Assembly: GCA_030549775.1 (NCBI GenBank)
Contig: CM060173.1
Span: 8,468,501-8,532,500, forward strand
Source of the DNA: Tamarix chinensis
Taxonomy: Eukaryota; Streptophyta; Magnoliopsida; Caryophyllales; Tamaricaceae
DNA length: 64,000 bases
Direction: 5' to 3'
Shown here: in pieces, positions 1 through 13,140 of the stretch
Position numbering within the stretch: position 1 is the first letter of the stretch
How the letters are laid out: each line of letters starts with the position of its first letter
The notes under the pieces: generated by a model
The model's input: only the letters and a program-made list of their open reading frames with translations
Told to the model about the DNA's origin: nothing
Databases searched by the model: none
Translations under genes and position numbers: made by a program

Positions 1-2401
1 TTCTTATGATACACTAATTTCATATAACTGATCTTTTGTATTACTATTTTATTTTTCTCCTACAAGATATAGTTATTCCTAATGTTGATACTACATATTA
101 TGGTGGAGAAGAAGTAGATAATCCCCCCTCCTAGACCTCATATACTACCTTCTAGATGTGCGTTTGGTGAGAATATAGAGCATTTGAATATACCAATAAC
201 TAAAATTCAAGGCCATATAGGGCACATAGATAATACTATGGCATGAACATATTAAGGAATTCATGTGATAGTAAAATGACCAACAATAACATATTCAAAT
301 CAACTTCAAATGCTAAGGATAGGGAACTGAGGTAACTACCAAATCATCAATTCCAAAATAATTCTAAATATAAAAGGTAGGGTACTAAGCCAACTACCAA
401 ACCACGTACTGAAAATCAGGTAGCACACAAAGACAGATACCAATCAAACAACCTAGAACATATCCATTACATTCATATACATGAGTTAATTTCCTTTTTA
501 ATTATTGTAGGGGATATAATAATAATATAGATACATAAAGGTACATTGGTCATGTCGGGACACAAAGCACCACGGTATCATCCCAACCATCCAACCCAAA
601 GATATAACAACAGTTTGGTTATACTAGTGCACAATGAAACATTGTATCCTCCACACCTAAGATACCTAAAATTTAAATATTGATAACCCCTTAGGAGCTA
701 TAGGTCATATATAAAGTAGCCTAGAGTCTTATTGGAGCATAATGGCATGCCAGCGAAACAAACATACCGAGTCCTCCTACCTCGTCTCTTGGGTAGATAA
801 CCCTAGAGTGGAACCATTCCTGAATCTCAAAGTCTTCCACTTTATTAGTAATATTATATTATTCACAAATATCACATATTGCACAAAAATTCCCATTTCC
901 ATACTTAACTATTTTTCTTTGTTTAAAATTATCCAAGTTAACCCTAAGGTTAATGATCCAAATCAAGGTTAATTTAATACTAAGCTAAAACTATCAATAA
1001 TCTAATTACATCCCATGTTAAATTATTCATAACAATCATATTTGGTTAAAATTAACAAAATACCCTCAAAACCCTACATTTATCATTATTATCCAAATAT
1101 CCTACCAAACATGTTTATTGAGAGTAATTTTCCATGAAATGGCTAAAAGATAATAATTCATAATATTTTAACTCATACGTAATCTTTACAATTTAGTAAT
1201 TGACTATATTTTTCATATTTCATGTATTTGGTAAGTTACGTCTACAAACCCTAATCATCCATTTCTAATGTGTCATATGTTACATGCAACACATATGTGC
1301 ATATTTATAGCATGAATGAAAATTAATTGGATAATTACATCATGGTGCATGTAAGGAAGCATTCCTAACCCTAGGTCATGTAAATAGAAGTTATTGTATT
1401 CTAACCCTAATCATGTGTGCATGCTTTTATGTTATTCATATCAACATTGGCCATCATATAATGATAATCATGTTACACTTATCATGGAATTTACATCATA
1501 GTATTGACAAGATCAAAACCTAAGACATGTATACGTTAACTATTCAAAAAAAATACATGCATATATCTTCTATTACATAACACGTAAAATACTTGATAAT
1601 GATTTAGTATTACATGATAATGATTTAATATTACACTTTCATGTTCACAGCTATTCATAACACTTGCATATATTTTGTAATTTTTTTTTGGCATATAATG
1701 CATGCATATATCCTTTTTAAAACCATCCATAAATCATACACTAGTGACATAACAACCTTTATATGTCACCACATGATCTCACATCTTAGTAAATAAATAA
1801 AGAAACATACTCCAACTGGATCCACTTAAACTCTTCAAACTCCTTATGACAGCATAACCAACACATATATTAACATTTAATACAACACAATAATAACTAA
1901 AATTAATTGAAACAACTTAGGAAAGAGGGTTAGGAAATTGCTTACACTAAAATGAAACCTTACCAACCTATGCCAATTTGTCCCTAAGAGATTTCTAACC
2001 ATTTTTATGATGCATTTAACCTAAAATATTACCTCGAACTGATTTAGAGGTTGATTAAGACAATTGAGGGGGAGAGATGACCTTAACATTGTCTTCTTTC
2101 TCCTCTCTCCTTTGCATGATTCTAATATCGAATGCTTTGATCTCAGGCATGCTTCTAAGTAGTTGAAGATTTCATCCCCGCTGACTTTCTATTACTCCAT
2201 TCGTGAATGATAATTTTGGTCTAATTAACCCGAGTTCTCTAGAGACCTCATTTGAGCTCTAGAGAATAAGTCTGCAAATTCTGGACAATTTTTTTTTTGT
2301 TCTACTCAAATTCAAATAGTCAAAGGTTGGGTTACAAGTTGATTCCCAAACCCTCAGTATTTACCTTTGATTGGTTGGCTATAAATAGCCCCAATAATCC
2401 T

Positions 2402-3812
2402 TGATATGTACCCTTAATGGGATAAAATATATATTTTATCATGGATTATTAGTCTAATTAAAAGATTAAAATGGATCATATTTCATGGTACACTTTATGA
2501 GTAATGTAAAGGTTAAATGGTATTTCACTTATGATAATTGAAAATATTGAGAAAAGAGTAATGGGAATCACTATGTGCATGAATTAAACCATATGGTGGA
2601 TGTAAATAGTATTGGCCAAGGACAAATGGATAACCACATGGTTGGGAAAATGGAAATAAAAGAATTGGTATGGATCAACATGGAAATTACCTTACTTACT
2701 TTGCATAGGCCTTGTATGATCACCTATCCTTATAAATAAAATACTAATCACATAAAGTTGAAGTAAGTTGAGTTAAGTATGGGTTTGGATTACCCGATCC
2801 TCAATTAGCTACTAAGGGTTAGCCTGCCTTCAGACATTTGCCTTCGGAATTTACCTTTGGGTGGGATCCTGAGAGGTCCCAGTACCTTACCTACTCTAGA
2901 CACTGATGATATACTAGGAGGTATCGATAATAAAGAGTCTGGTTACCTAGGTGGTTAGCTTCATTCTGGACTTATTTCCATATTGGTTGGCTTTGACTTG
3001 GACTTATGTTTATTCTAGTAATCGTCTTCAGCCTGAACTTATGTCCACTTGGTGATTAGCTTTGGCCTGGACTTTATGTCCCTTATTTGGATAGTCTTCA
3101 ATGGTATATAAGACCATGAGGTGGTACACAGTCCATTACTCGATGATAATAAAACATGAATGGTAGATAGTGGTTGACAATTTATAAATGATGACCAAGT
3201 GAATGGTTAATGATCAGTTAAGAAATGGAAGTAATGGCATGATTGACCAGAATGAATAAAGGATGGTTTGTAAACTTGGCTAATGGCTGAAATGACTAAA
3301 TAGTTATGGAATGGAATATTGCTTGAATAATTGACATGTCTCATATATGGATAAGTAAATGGTGTAACCTAAGGAATTGGATAATTGAAAATATACCCTA
3401 GAGGTTGCTTGGATGCTCTTTGCTATTATTTATATAAGTGGCTATATGAAAAGGTTGTAAATCTAAGCATAATGTATTTTATTGTACTAAAATTGTACAT
3501 GATAGCATATCTTTATGCACTTTTACCTTTGTATATGGTCTTATCATGATGCATGTTGTAATTTATATTCATATATGGTAAATTGGTTTACTTGTGTTAC
3601 ATTGAGAGAGCAACTTGGTTTAATCAGTACGTAACGTACTGATGTGATCATTTTCTTGGCTACATTTTCATTCCCATGAGTAGAGGGCCATATGTAGGTC
3701 TTTAGGAATGGCAAGTAAAGGGTCTACCTCATTTGATTTAGACTTGAAAGTAAGGACATCTAAAAAGTTTTAGTAGGATTTGTGACTAACTAAGATTTTA
3801 AATTGTGTGTCA
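2402..3812 (+). mobile_element. Probable nested giant LTR in opposite orientation
   Basis: The segment resembles the plus-oriented member at 52880-56667. It has a minisatellite block, then a 'gtacgtaacgtactgatgtgatca' like region near 3626 that corresponds to 'cagtatgtagtgtactaatcac' near 56180, and a possible right end TGTGTCACA at about 3804-3812. A plus-strand TATA-like box (GCTATAAATAGCCC) at about 2380-2393 lies just outside the proposed left end, so the left boundary may really be further left. I found no matching target duplication, so both ends are approximate. Confidence 0.35.
2958..3093. repeat. Minisatellite, about four 34-bp units
   Basis: Four imperfect units follow the pattern GCTTT-GGCCTGGACTTATGTCC with spacer. 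They occupy the place where related LTRs carry the CCACTATTATAGCCGGTGG units. Confidence 0.6.
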
Positions 3813-5345
3813 CACTCTAATTCATTTTATTGTAGCCACATACCTTACCTACATTTATTATTTAATGATTTGATTGGAACCCATTAGTGTCTTCTAATAT
3901 AAACACTTTTGAAGTTGTTTAACTAAATTTTTAGTCACTACACTATGTTGTTTTAAGTTTTAATTAGTTTTGCCTTGTATATAATATGGAATATGCGGTG
4001 GATGTTTATTATGTGTCAAATACAATGGTAATACTCCACTTTTCCGATGGGTTTTCTGCTTCTACAAATGTTTTAATGAAATTTTTTGGTAATAAAAAAT
4101 GGTGGTGTTATAGGGGAGCTTTGGTGGAAGCATCCAAATCCAAGGATGGGAGATTCTGTGGTTTAAGGTACATAAAAAGGGGAACTTTAGCAAAAATGAA
4201 CAAAGGGAATGGAGGGAGTTTAATATTTTTGTGTGTATCTAAGGAAAGAAGTAGCAAGGGAAGCTTCAGTGAGGGTGATCATTGGTTTGGTAGGGTGTTT
4301 GGAAGCTTTTTCTGAAGGTGAGGTGGTGGCTTTGTACTTTGCTAGGTGAGAGAGATGTTCTTCCACAATAACTTCAGTGATAATGGAGGAACAATAACTA
4401 GAGCAATTTCTAAAGGGAGCTCAGGATGAAAGGGGAAGAAGGACGCATACCATGGGGTGGGATTAATTCAAGAGACAAAATTCATAGGGAGGAGGCTTAT
4501 GTGGGAATGGACTAGCGAGACAAAAGGAGGGGAACATGGGTGTATTGGAGAAGAAAATATGTCGGGGGAGGAGGATGGGGGGACTATGTGATCATAGGTA
4601 AAATTATAGTAGGGTAGGGTAGGGTGATAATTTAGGAAAGATGAGACCGGGTAAAAATAGCAGTTAGTCAGTGGAAAAAAACTGGATTAAGATTCTGAAT
4701 AGAGTTAAAATTAATAATTTCAATTATATCAAAATTTAACCTAATTAAATTTATATGTAAATTGTCATGTTAATACACATAATAATACATTCCATACAAA
4801 ATCACCTAAAATAATTATTATAATTAATCACACACAATTTTCAATTTATAATTAAGATTTCTAAAAATGAGGTATTATAGGTCGTTCCACCATTATATAA
4901 AGCATGTGCTTATGTTCCTAAAGTTTTACGTTCTAAGATTCTTACACAATTTGAGTTATTTATATATTGTTAGTTTAATTATATAAATACTATTATTTTA
5001 TAAATAAATGTGGTATACATTAATTTTGTAGTAATATTTTTATTGGAAGTCCAAGGGATCACGTTTAGATTGGTCTTAAAATGATGTTCGAGGACCAATA
5101 CAAGAATAGGAAAAATAAGATAAAGAGGAAGTGGTTAATGGATAACAACATTGACCAACAAACCTAGAAGAAGTATGTAGACTAATAGACTTCAAAGGGA
5201 GAGGTAAAAATTAATGTTTGTTACTATAAATGTTTAAAATTCTAAGTCATTTATTTACTTCATTTTATATGTGTAGGCAAGGCCTAAGAAAAAAAATAGG
5301 TCTAATTTGATAGATCTTAATCTTTATGGGTCTAGATCTATTTCA

Positions 5346-5347
<2 letters not shown>

Positions 5348-5393
<46 letters not shown>
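5348..5393. repeat. (TG)n microsatellite
   Basis: An uninterrupted run of 23 TG dinucleotides. Confidence 0.97.
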
Positions 5394-5394
<1 letters not shown>

Positions 5395-6277
5395 ATATGT
5401 ATATAATAGATTAATTCTATTTAGTATTTTAATATAATGTTAGTATTATTAACATATTACTTTAACCAATATGATAGGTTGATAAATTACCAATCAAAAC
5501 TTGCAAGGATCTATACACAAGGGTTGGGCAGTGGATCACCAAATATGCGAGAGAAAATTATGTAAGACAACTAATATTATCTTTTGTTTTATGAAATAAT
5601 TTTTGTGAACTTTTGCATGGATGGTATATTTTTATTTTTGTAGGATAAAATGGTGATGATGCTCGGTAAGCAATACATGAGAATGAGGAGAGGAAGAGTG
5701 ATGGCCCATTTCCTCACTTTATAGAGATATTGGTGATAGATAAATTAGGGATGGTGGACGAAGTTTTTGGTTATCAATGGGGCTTCAAGGAAGTGTGTAG
5801 GGCGCATATTATCAAGTGAATCTTCCTTATCTTTTGTTGGTAGTCGCCCTCTAGCATTTGAGATTAATATCCCATTATCTATTGTTGTTGCCCGTTTTCT
5901 AACAATGATGGATATTTATGAGATTGTCCTTTTATATTAAACACAGATTAATGAATTCAGATGATAATTACACATACACAAGGATCTGAATCTACTCCTC
6001 ATTCGTTAGCCTAGGCTCAACCTCGCTATATGTAGCTATAATACCAAGTTTAGCCTTCCTATGGTCAGTCTCGACACCATGTTCAACATCTGTATGGACA
6101 TTCCCAATACCAGTTTCAACCTCATCAGATTCTTTCCCAACAACAAGATGATGATTATTTATTAGAAATAATTCTTATTTCTGACATTTTTATTTACTAT
6201 CTAATTTTTTTTATAAAAAAACTAACATTATATATACAATTTTAATATTTCAACAACTAAATATTTATAAATATTCC

Positions 6278-6282
<5 letters not shown>

Positions 6283-6325
<43 letters not shown>
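6283..6325. repeat. (TA)n microsatellite
   Basis: A near-perfect TA dinucleotide run. Confidence 0.95.
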
Positions 6326-6330
<5 letters not shown>

Positions 6331-6889
6331 CATGAAAACAATATCATTGCAAATAAAAATTGACATCGCTCGAAGGCTAAATGATGGTAACCTTTAGAGG
6401 CATGCATTAAAAATATCAGAAAAGCCTAAAAGCATAAATGCTGTACCAAGTACCTTTTTGAAGGATTACATGTTGGGGATAAAGGTCAAGCTTTTTAAAT
6501 TCTCCAACGAAGGTTGAATTTAGCCAGAGTTTTTTAATAAAATAAATAAATGTCGTTCCTAGCACCCTAAAGTGGAACCTATATGGTCACTTAAGGACAA
6601 CTTGATGATTATACTGTCGTTGCTAAATGTCTAAATGACAATGATATTTTTCAGCCCAATTTTATTTTATAGATATAAAATATTCGGAATAACGTTTTGA
6701 CAACAATCTATCATAAATTAAAGTAGATGACTATCAAGTCGTCTATGATGACAAATCTTTGTCGTTAAAACCTCTTTTTTTAATAGTAATATTTTATACA
6801 ATAATTTTTTATGTAAAATATATATTAATATTTGTCTCTATTTATAGAGAAAATTCTTAAAAACATGATGAAATGAGTTTTTTTATAGC

Positions 6890-8300
6890 TGAAATTTAAT
6901 ATAATTTAATTTATAAAATCGAAACAATTTAAAGTTTGGTCATATTTATGTATATGCTACCACATAAACCTATTATATGCTGGTCTTCTAAATAGTCATT
7001 GTTTTATTTATTAAAATGTCGCATGATACACTGCAAGAATAATACTACACTCATATTAAAAAAAAGTCATTTTATTATCAAAATTTTATATTAGAAAAAG
7101 TCACTTTAAAAAAGTTAAAATTTAACTTCTAATTTTATTTTTATATTTATTTTATTATTATTTATGTATTAAATATTTTATTATGTTTTAATAAATAATA
7201 TAAATAAAATTTGAATACTATATTTATTAATTTAAAAAATAAATCTATAAATTGTTAAAATAATTTTTTTATACGAGAAAGTATATGGTGTCTCGTGTTT
7301 GATGGTATACCGTCGGTGGTTGTTTGCGAACGAGTGGCGTTTAACAACACTTTAGGGGCATTTACTAGAGTTCAACCAGTCAGGCACATAAACGGCACCC
7401 ACGTTTTTCATCCGGAAAAATTTTCGATTTCGGAATCGATATCAAAATTATTCGATTATTTATTTTATTTAAAAAATTATTGATAGTTTATGTCAATTAA
7501 TATAGCTACTAGTTTTAAAATTTTTTATTTTTATTTTTCTCTTTTAATTTTAGTAAATTTGGTCTATTATATATGTATATATATAACTTTTTCTTTTTCT
7601 TTTAATTTTTTTATTAAAAAAAGTAACGTTTTTACATTTCTCGGTTCAACAACTGTTGCTTAAAGTCTTACTGCTATTTGGTATACAAAATGATGTAAAC
7701 CCAGCATCACGGGGTTGCGTAATAGAGACGGTGCAAACTTATTCATTAATGAGTGAGATAGTTACATTAGAGACGGTTGGCACGTCCTTTGGAGGCAATT
7801 TTTATCTTTCTCCCATGCTAATTTCCTTACATGAGCTTTATTATTATTATTTTATTTTTAAGTTATTGTAGTATAGAATGATTAATTATATGATTTTTTT
7901 TACATGAAGATTATGATATTTATTCAATGTGAATAATTTATTTAAAGTGTACATTTTCTTTATTATTGTTATTGATATGATGATAAATAAATATTCTTGC
8001 AACTAGAAATATATATAACTTACAATTTATAATCAGCAATAATTTTATAATTAAATCATATAGTTTAATAAATTACTTTATTTTTAATTTATTAGCGTAT
8101 AGAATGATTATTCTTATATTTATTTTAATTTAAATAATTTACCTAAAAAAACAAATTAATTATTATTGGTATACTATTAAATGTGAGGAATGAATATCCT
8201 TACAAATAAAAATACATATAACTTAAAACTTAAAATTAGATTTTAGTAAATAGGCTAGAGTATGAGAGCAATATTGTAATTCGCGATATATTTTAACAAG
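6890..8300. repeat. Diverged tandem duplication, copy a
   Basis: The segment aligns by eye with 9010-10150. Shared landmarks are TAGCTGAAATT, TTTATTTATTAAAATGTC, a CATCACG-GGTTGTTGCGT block and the GTATAGAATGATT subrepeats. It contains no recognisable gene; the short frame at 7295-7483 is not shared intact with the other copy. Confidence 0.6.
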
Positions 8301-8379
8301 GACATTAAAGGTGCCTAAAGCAATATTGTAATTAAGCATCCATATTGGTATACTTTTAAAGTAAAAAAATTAATATATA

Positions 8380-8900
8380 TAGTAAAACATAATTACAACA
8401 TTGGCAAAACATTTGCACACATATCAATGCATAATAATGGTGAAAGATTGATGTAATAATGGTTGAATATAGTAACAATAGTGGTAAAAAAATGAATGCT
8501 ATTATAGTGAAACACTAGTGATAATGATATTATGATGAAATATAGCTATAACTATGGCAATATATATACACAATTATAATGAAATGTGAAGGTAATAATA
8601 GTAAAACACGATGGGTGAATTTTCTCAAGGAAATCACAACTCACAATGGTGAAATATGATAGCAAATACAATAATATATGAAGACAATAATAGTGACAAA
8701 CACGCATAGTCAGTAGTTAAGTATAATACCATAATAGTGAAATATGAAGACAATTATAGTGAAATATAATAAATTAGTTTTTTTTTAAATTACAAGAAAT
8801 GCCAATAAAATATAACAACTATAGTAAAATATGAAACCAACTATGATGAAATATAACAATAATAATGATAAAATATAAAGAAAATAGTATGGTAAGACAT
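8380..8900. repeat. Degenerate short repeats around AGTGAAATATGA
   Basis: Roughly a dozen loosely spaced (about 30-45 bp) variants of 'aatagtgaaatatgaagacaa' occur between the two diverged duplicates. They are imperfect, and no gene is visible. Confidence 0.5.
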
Positions 8901-9009
8901 GCAGCAAAATTAATATTTTACATAATAATTTTTTAAATGAAAAGTACAGATTAATATTGGATTTTATTAGTAGAGAATATGTTCATAAATAGGATGATTT
9001 AATTTCTTT

Positions 9010-10150
9010 GTTAATTTGTTAATAGCTGAAATTAAAGGTAATTTAATTTATGAAATCTAAGCAAATTAATGGTGGTCATATTTACATATATATCACCGCA
9101 ATGAGACGCTGGGCTTCTAAAAACATTATTATTTTATTTATTAAAATGTCACGTCATATATCAGGAACATAGTCTATTATTTATTGTGGTGTGACCACAA
9201 CAACCGACGACGACGACAACAACAGTTCTCCCAAGCATATACTCACACCGTATATAGTTTGTCTGGGAACGTAGGGTTTAGCAACACTTAGGAGTACTCA
9301 TGCAAAGGAAATTTTATTTATTTCACCGTTCCGTCTCTTTTTTCTTTTTCTTTTTTTAAATTTCTATAAATATACATCATAATTTAAAGTTTTATCTTCT
9401 TCTTTTTTTTTCTCTCCCAACTTGGCAACTTACTACCCGTATAACGCTGATTGGGAGCATTTATTGTGGTACAATAGCTTTGATATGAAATCTTAATATT
9501 TGGTGTACAAGATTTGGTAAACGCAACATCACGCGGTTGTTGCGTCATAAAGGCAAATTCAATTAACCTTAGGGACAACTGCATGTCGTTTTTGGGACCA
9601 ATGTTTTCTTCTCTTCCCCCCCCCCTCCCTCTCCGGTCAATTTCTTACATTAGTTTTATAATTATTTAATTTTTAAGGTATTGTAATATAGAATGATTAT
9701 TATTCTCACGACACTTTTGTTAATCGAGATTATGATATTTTTTCAATGTGAATATTTTGTTTAAAGTGTGATTTTTTTATATATTTTTTTGGTTTAATAT
9801 TATGAGAAATAAATATTCTTACAATCTTAAAATAAATATCATTGGTTTAACAATCTTAAAATTAGATCATATAATTTAATAATTTACTGTATTCTTAAGT
9901 TATTAAAGTATAGAATGATTATTATTATTATATTTCTTTTAATGTAAATAATTTATTTAAACAACAATTTTTTTAAATTAGTACCGGCATACTATTAATT
10001 GTGAGATATTCATATTCTTACAAATAAAAAAAATACGTATAACTTAAAACTTATAATTAGATTTTAGTAAATGGACGAGCGTGTGAGAGCAATCTTGTAA
10101 TTAGACACACAATTTAAAGCTTCAATTAATTTATTTTGAGTATTTAAAGC
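9010..10150. repeat. Diverged tandem duplication, copy b
   Basis: Partner of 6890-8300, with the same order of landmarks. Two or three subrepeats of about 220-240 bp beginning TATAGAATGATTATTATT occur at about 9688, 9910 and 10150. The same subrepeat occurs at about 7873 and 8098 in copy a. Confidence 0.6.
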
Positions 10151-10360
10151 ATAGAATGATTGGTCTCATATATATTATAATCTATTTAAAATACAACGTT
10201 TACATTGCAATATATAATATAATGAGATAGTTGCAAATAAAAAATTGAAAGGAAAAGGAAATATGATCTATTATTATTAATATCATTACCGATTGCCCCA
10301 CTTTGTTAAATACAACGGTTCTCCCAAACAAATACTTAAACAATGTTGCTAAATCTTTAA

Positions 10361-10572
10361 AGTACTATTTGGTTCTAAGAAAGTTTAAAGAAAAATAAAA
10401 TAAAATACTTTCCTTCAAATTTTCCTCAAAGAAAATTATATAGTTAATCTTCAGCAATTTTATATCATCTTCTTTTTCTATTTTATTATCTCATGTAAAC
10501 CAAACATAAAAAGTTATTTTCCTCATTATTTTTTTTCTTTTATTTAAAACTTTTCATGAACCAAATGGAGCA
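10361..10572. mobile_element. Tourist/Harbinger-like MITE, 212 bp
   Basis: The termini read AGTACTATTTGGTTC and, in reverse complement, TGCTCCATTTGGTTC. They are flanked by TAA on both sides (10358-10360 and 10573-10575). The duplicate copy at 13441-13455 reads 'ctttaagactactt' with no insert, which is an empty site. A TAA target duplication and TTTGGTT-type TIRs are typical of Tourist-like PIF/Harbinger MITEs. No coding capacity. Confidence 0.85.
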
Positions 10573-12295
10573 TAAGACTACTTGTGTTGAATAAATAAAT
10601 CGCTCCTTTCTTTCTTCCTTATTGCCAATCTCAACTCTCAAGCATATGTCCACGAATAAAAATAAATAACACAATGGTTTCTTGTATACGTTCATGATGA
10701 TGAATACCACTAGTATTTTTTCTTTTCTTTCGAAGCACAATTAGTTTTCCTCCTTAATTATATGTGAAATATTGCCGAATGCTTTTTGCCTAAAAAGGAG
10801 CTGGCTGTGGAAAAGTTGTGGCAACGAGACTATATGGTTCATATATTTCTACCATATATACGGGACGTGAGGAATTAATAAAAAAAAAAATTAAAAATAA
10901 GACGATTATTATTCGGGTTGGGATTCACTTCGATACAAGGTTAAGGGTCGGTCGGTTGCGTAAAACCTCGCAAGATGATTACACACGTACTACGTGCACC
11001 CCCAGCACTATTAATGCAACGTAAGTTTTTTGGCACTAAGCAAAGGATCCGAGGAAAAATTAAAAAAATGTGGATTTTGGATTTTCAGATGCCAAGGCTG
11101 TTGTATCTTTTATTTCTGTTTTGTTTTTTCTTTTTTGCCCCCCTTCTGATAGCCAGCCCCCCCCCCTTCGCTGTTGGTTCCTTGTTTCTGGCTAGTGGTA
11201 TACGTCTCTTTTTGTCTTTTTCTTTTTTCCTCCCCAAACTATTGGAAAAAGGGAGAGAGAGAGAGACAGAGAGAGGCTGTCTACCGAACCATTAATAATA
11301 GAGTGATTTGATAATTTACATTAACTTTAATTTGGGAGGGTTAATTTTTTAACATAATGTTTGGTTTAAGAAAAAGTATAAATAACTACAGAAATTTATA
11401 TGCCGATGTTTTTTTTGTATAAACTTAAGAAAAATATTTTTTATGCAGCGCGAATTGATTTGTCGTCTTTAAGTCATATCTTAACATAAGTTTTTATGTT
11501 GTAGGGTTAGCAAAAGATGTGAAAGCTTGTACTGACCATATGATACTGATGTACCTCTCCTGTCGAATAGGTCCTTGTTTGATAGCTTATTTGTTTTTAT
11601 GTCTTTTTCATTTATTTTCTTCACAGTAACCAACCACACAAAAGAAAAATCATTCTTCCCTTCTATGCTTTCCTTTATTTATTTATTTTTATCTTTCTTT
11701 TCTTTTCCTCTCCTTATTGCTTTTTGAAACCAAATGTAGCCTAAAGTTTTTCAAACCAAAACCTCTATCCGTAGCCAACGTTAGCATGTAAATTTCTCTA
11801 GCTAGAAAGTATAAACAGTTAATATCTACCAATGCGCATACTATTTGTCCTTGTTTGGAGCCTAGCCTGCTTAAAAATTTTTTAATAAAAAAAACATAGA
11901 GTTTCTTCATAGAAAATGCAAAGCAAGTAACTATCAACAAAAGTCATTTGGCAAGTAGTCACAAACGTGGAAAATAGGTTTGTGTTCATATCATTTTGGG
12001 AAGATAAAATGAAAATTAACAAATATATCCGTATATACTTGTCGAATCAATCAATTCTATATTTGGACCATCTCCTATTATTATTGAGGTAACAATTATT
12101 TCCATGGACTATATCTAGATGTAGGATCTACATGCTTATATTAAGATATTAATAAGTTGGGTCTGAATTGAGATCCATTGACCAAATCTCAAGGAGTTCG
12201 GACCCAGTTTTAAATCCATGGATATTGGATAAATAGGTAGGTTTATTTTTTTCATTTTTTTAAGAAAAAAATAAATAATCTATGTAATTATTATT

Positions 12296-12301
<6 letters not shown>

Positions 12302-12341
<40 letters not shown>
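12302..12341. repeat. (AT)n microsatellite
   Basis: A 40-bp AT dinucleotide run near the end of duplication copy c. Confidence 0.95.
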
Positions 12342-12344
<3 letters not shown>

Positions 12345-12393
12345 CGTTATATAGCTTAATATGTAGCTTTTTGGTAGAATTATCCTCCCATGA

Positions 12394-13140
12394 AGTGCCA
12401 AACAACCTTGTATTATTAATTTAGTATAATTATTAAGTATTTAGTTATTTTATCTTAATTGTTATATATTATTTAAATTGAAGTACTTACTAAATTAGAT
12501 TACTATAGTGTGGACATTATTGGTTAATTACATATTTTAATTAGATTTTGTATTATTAAATTATTAGATTGTAGTTTGGTTTTGTATAATTGATTAATTA
12601 GATTTTGTATAATTGAGTTATTAGATTATTATAGTCATATTATGTGTATAGTTAGATTATTGTATGTAGTTGTTACTATGTATATTATATTAGAAAAAAT
12701 AGTAGTATGTTAGAGTATAATAAATATTTTTAGTTAATTTTATCATTAATATATATGTTGGGTGATATATTGGTATGTGTGTATGTTTTCTAAAGTAGCA
12801 TGTTAGTAGACATTAAAATTGGTGATATCTAATTTTTATTTTTTTGGAGAGTTTGTTATATTTACTTCATATTTGTTACTAAGGTTCAATCTCAAAGCAC
12901 ACAATGGTAGCTCCCTCAACTCTTGTGTGTCCAAGGTGTCATCAGATGGCTACCAAGTGGCCCCCATATGAACGCATTGAATCGAAGTGATACAAAAATT
13001 ATCAGAGCAAAACTGCGATCACACGTTGAACTTGGACAAGCCAGTCAGCTGCCTAACGTAATGATTCTTGAGATATACTGTAATGAAGCTCTTAGTGGTT
13101 AAGGCGCAATGGGAACATTGTGTTCTTTGAGTGGGGGTGA
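12394..13140 (+). repeat. Transduplicated segment ending in a Cassandra fragment
   Basis: This 0.75-kb stretch matches 25128-25858. Both start at AGTGCCAA, continue through an AT-rich part (shared 'ttggttaattacatatttta' and 'tattaatatatatgttgggt') and end with the 3' part of a Cassandra LTR (about 12865-12994), a degenerate primer site (AATTATCAGAGC near 12997) and a Cassandra internal domain ending at the purine tract GAGTGGGGGTGA. It lies exactly between duplication copies c and d. Confidence 0.7.

Larger units (their letters stand above)
1..4879 (-). mobile_element. Remnant of a giant LTR (TGTAACACCCC family), left part outside window
   Basis: Several blocks here match the order of blocks in the better-preserved members at 39847-50046 and 51852-60258: 'accaaaccac' minisatellite remains near 330-430, a CCCAACCATCCA block near 585, a 'cttattggagca' block near 728, and a G-rich purine tract at 4320-4660. 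The right end reads GAGGTATTATA at 4869-4879, close to GAGGTATTACA at the end of the 60258 member. No gag or pol reading frame is visible. A segment of opposite orientation (about 2400-3812) seems to interrupt it. The minus orientation is inferred from the other members. The open frame at 3986-4315 (109 aa) lies in this LTR, matches nothing I recognise and is probably spurious. Confidence 0.5.
4880..6795 (+). mobile_element. Decayed CACTA-like element (3' part)
   Basis: The right end reads AAAACCTCTTTTTTTAATAG near 6769-6788. Its reverse complement resembles CACTA-type termini of the form ACTACTAGAAAAAGAGGTTTT, with paired AACGACAAAG / GTCGTT motifs just inside, as in subterminal repeats. Within it, 5643-5817 can be read as a broken frame (contains FGYQWGFKEVCRAH), and 6010-6170 gives a glutamine-rich, stop-interrupted frame (HSQYQFQPHQ). 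This would fit the second, non-TNP2 gene of CACTA elements, but I cannot assign a domain. The left end is not recognised and the region is heavily decayed. Confidence 0.4.
10151..12395. repeat. Younger tandem duplication, copy c
   Basis: The segment runs from ATAGAATGATTGGTCT to CTCCCATGAAG and matches 13141-16272 along most of its length, for example at 'acacaatggtttcttgtata', 'ttacacgtactacgt' and the pyrimidine tracts near 11100 and 11700. It holds no convincing gene. It carries one MITE (10361-10572) absent from the partner, and a TA microsatellite at 12302-12341. Confidence 0.85.

Noticed and set aside
3986..4315. 109-codon frame
   Set aside because: It lies within the purine-rich part of a giant-LTR remnant, with no family recognised. 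Kept only as a remark under the LTR.
8380..8900. CRISPR-like repeats
   Set aside because: The units are degenerate, of uneven spacing, AT-rich and in plant nuclear DNA; there is no repeat-spacer regularity.
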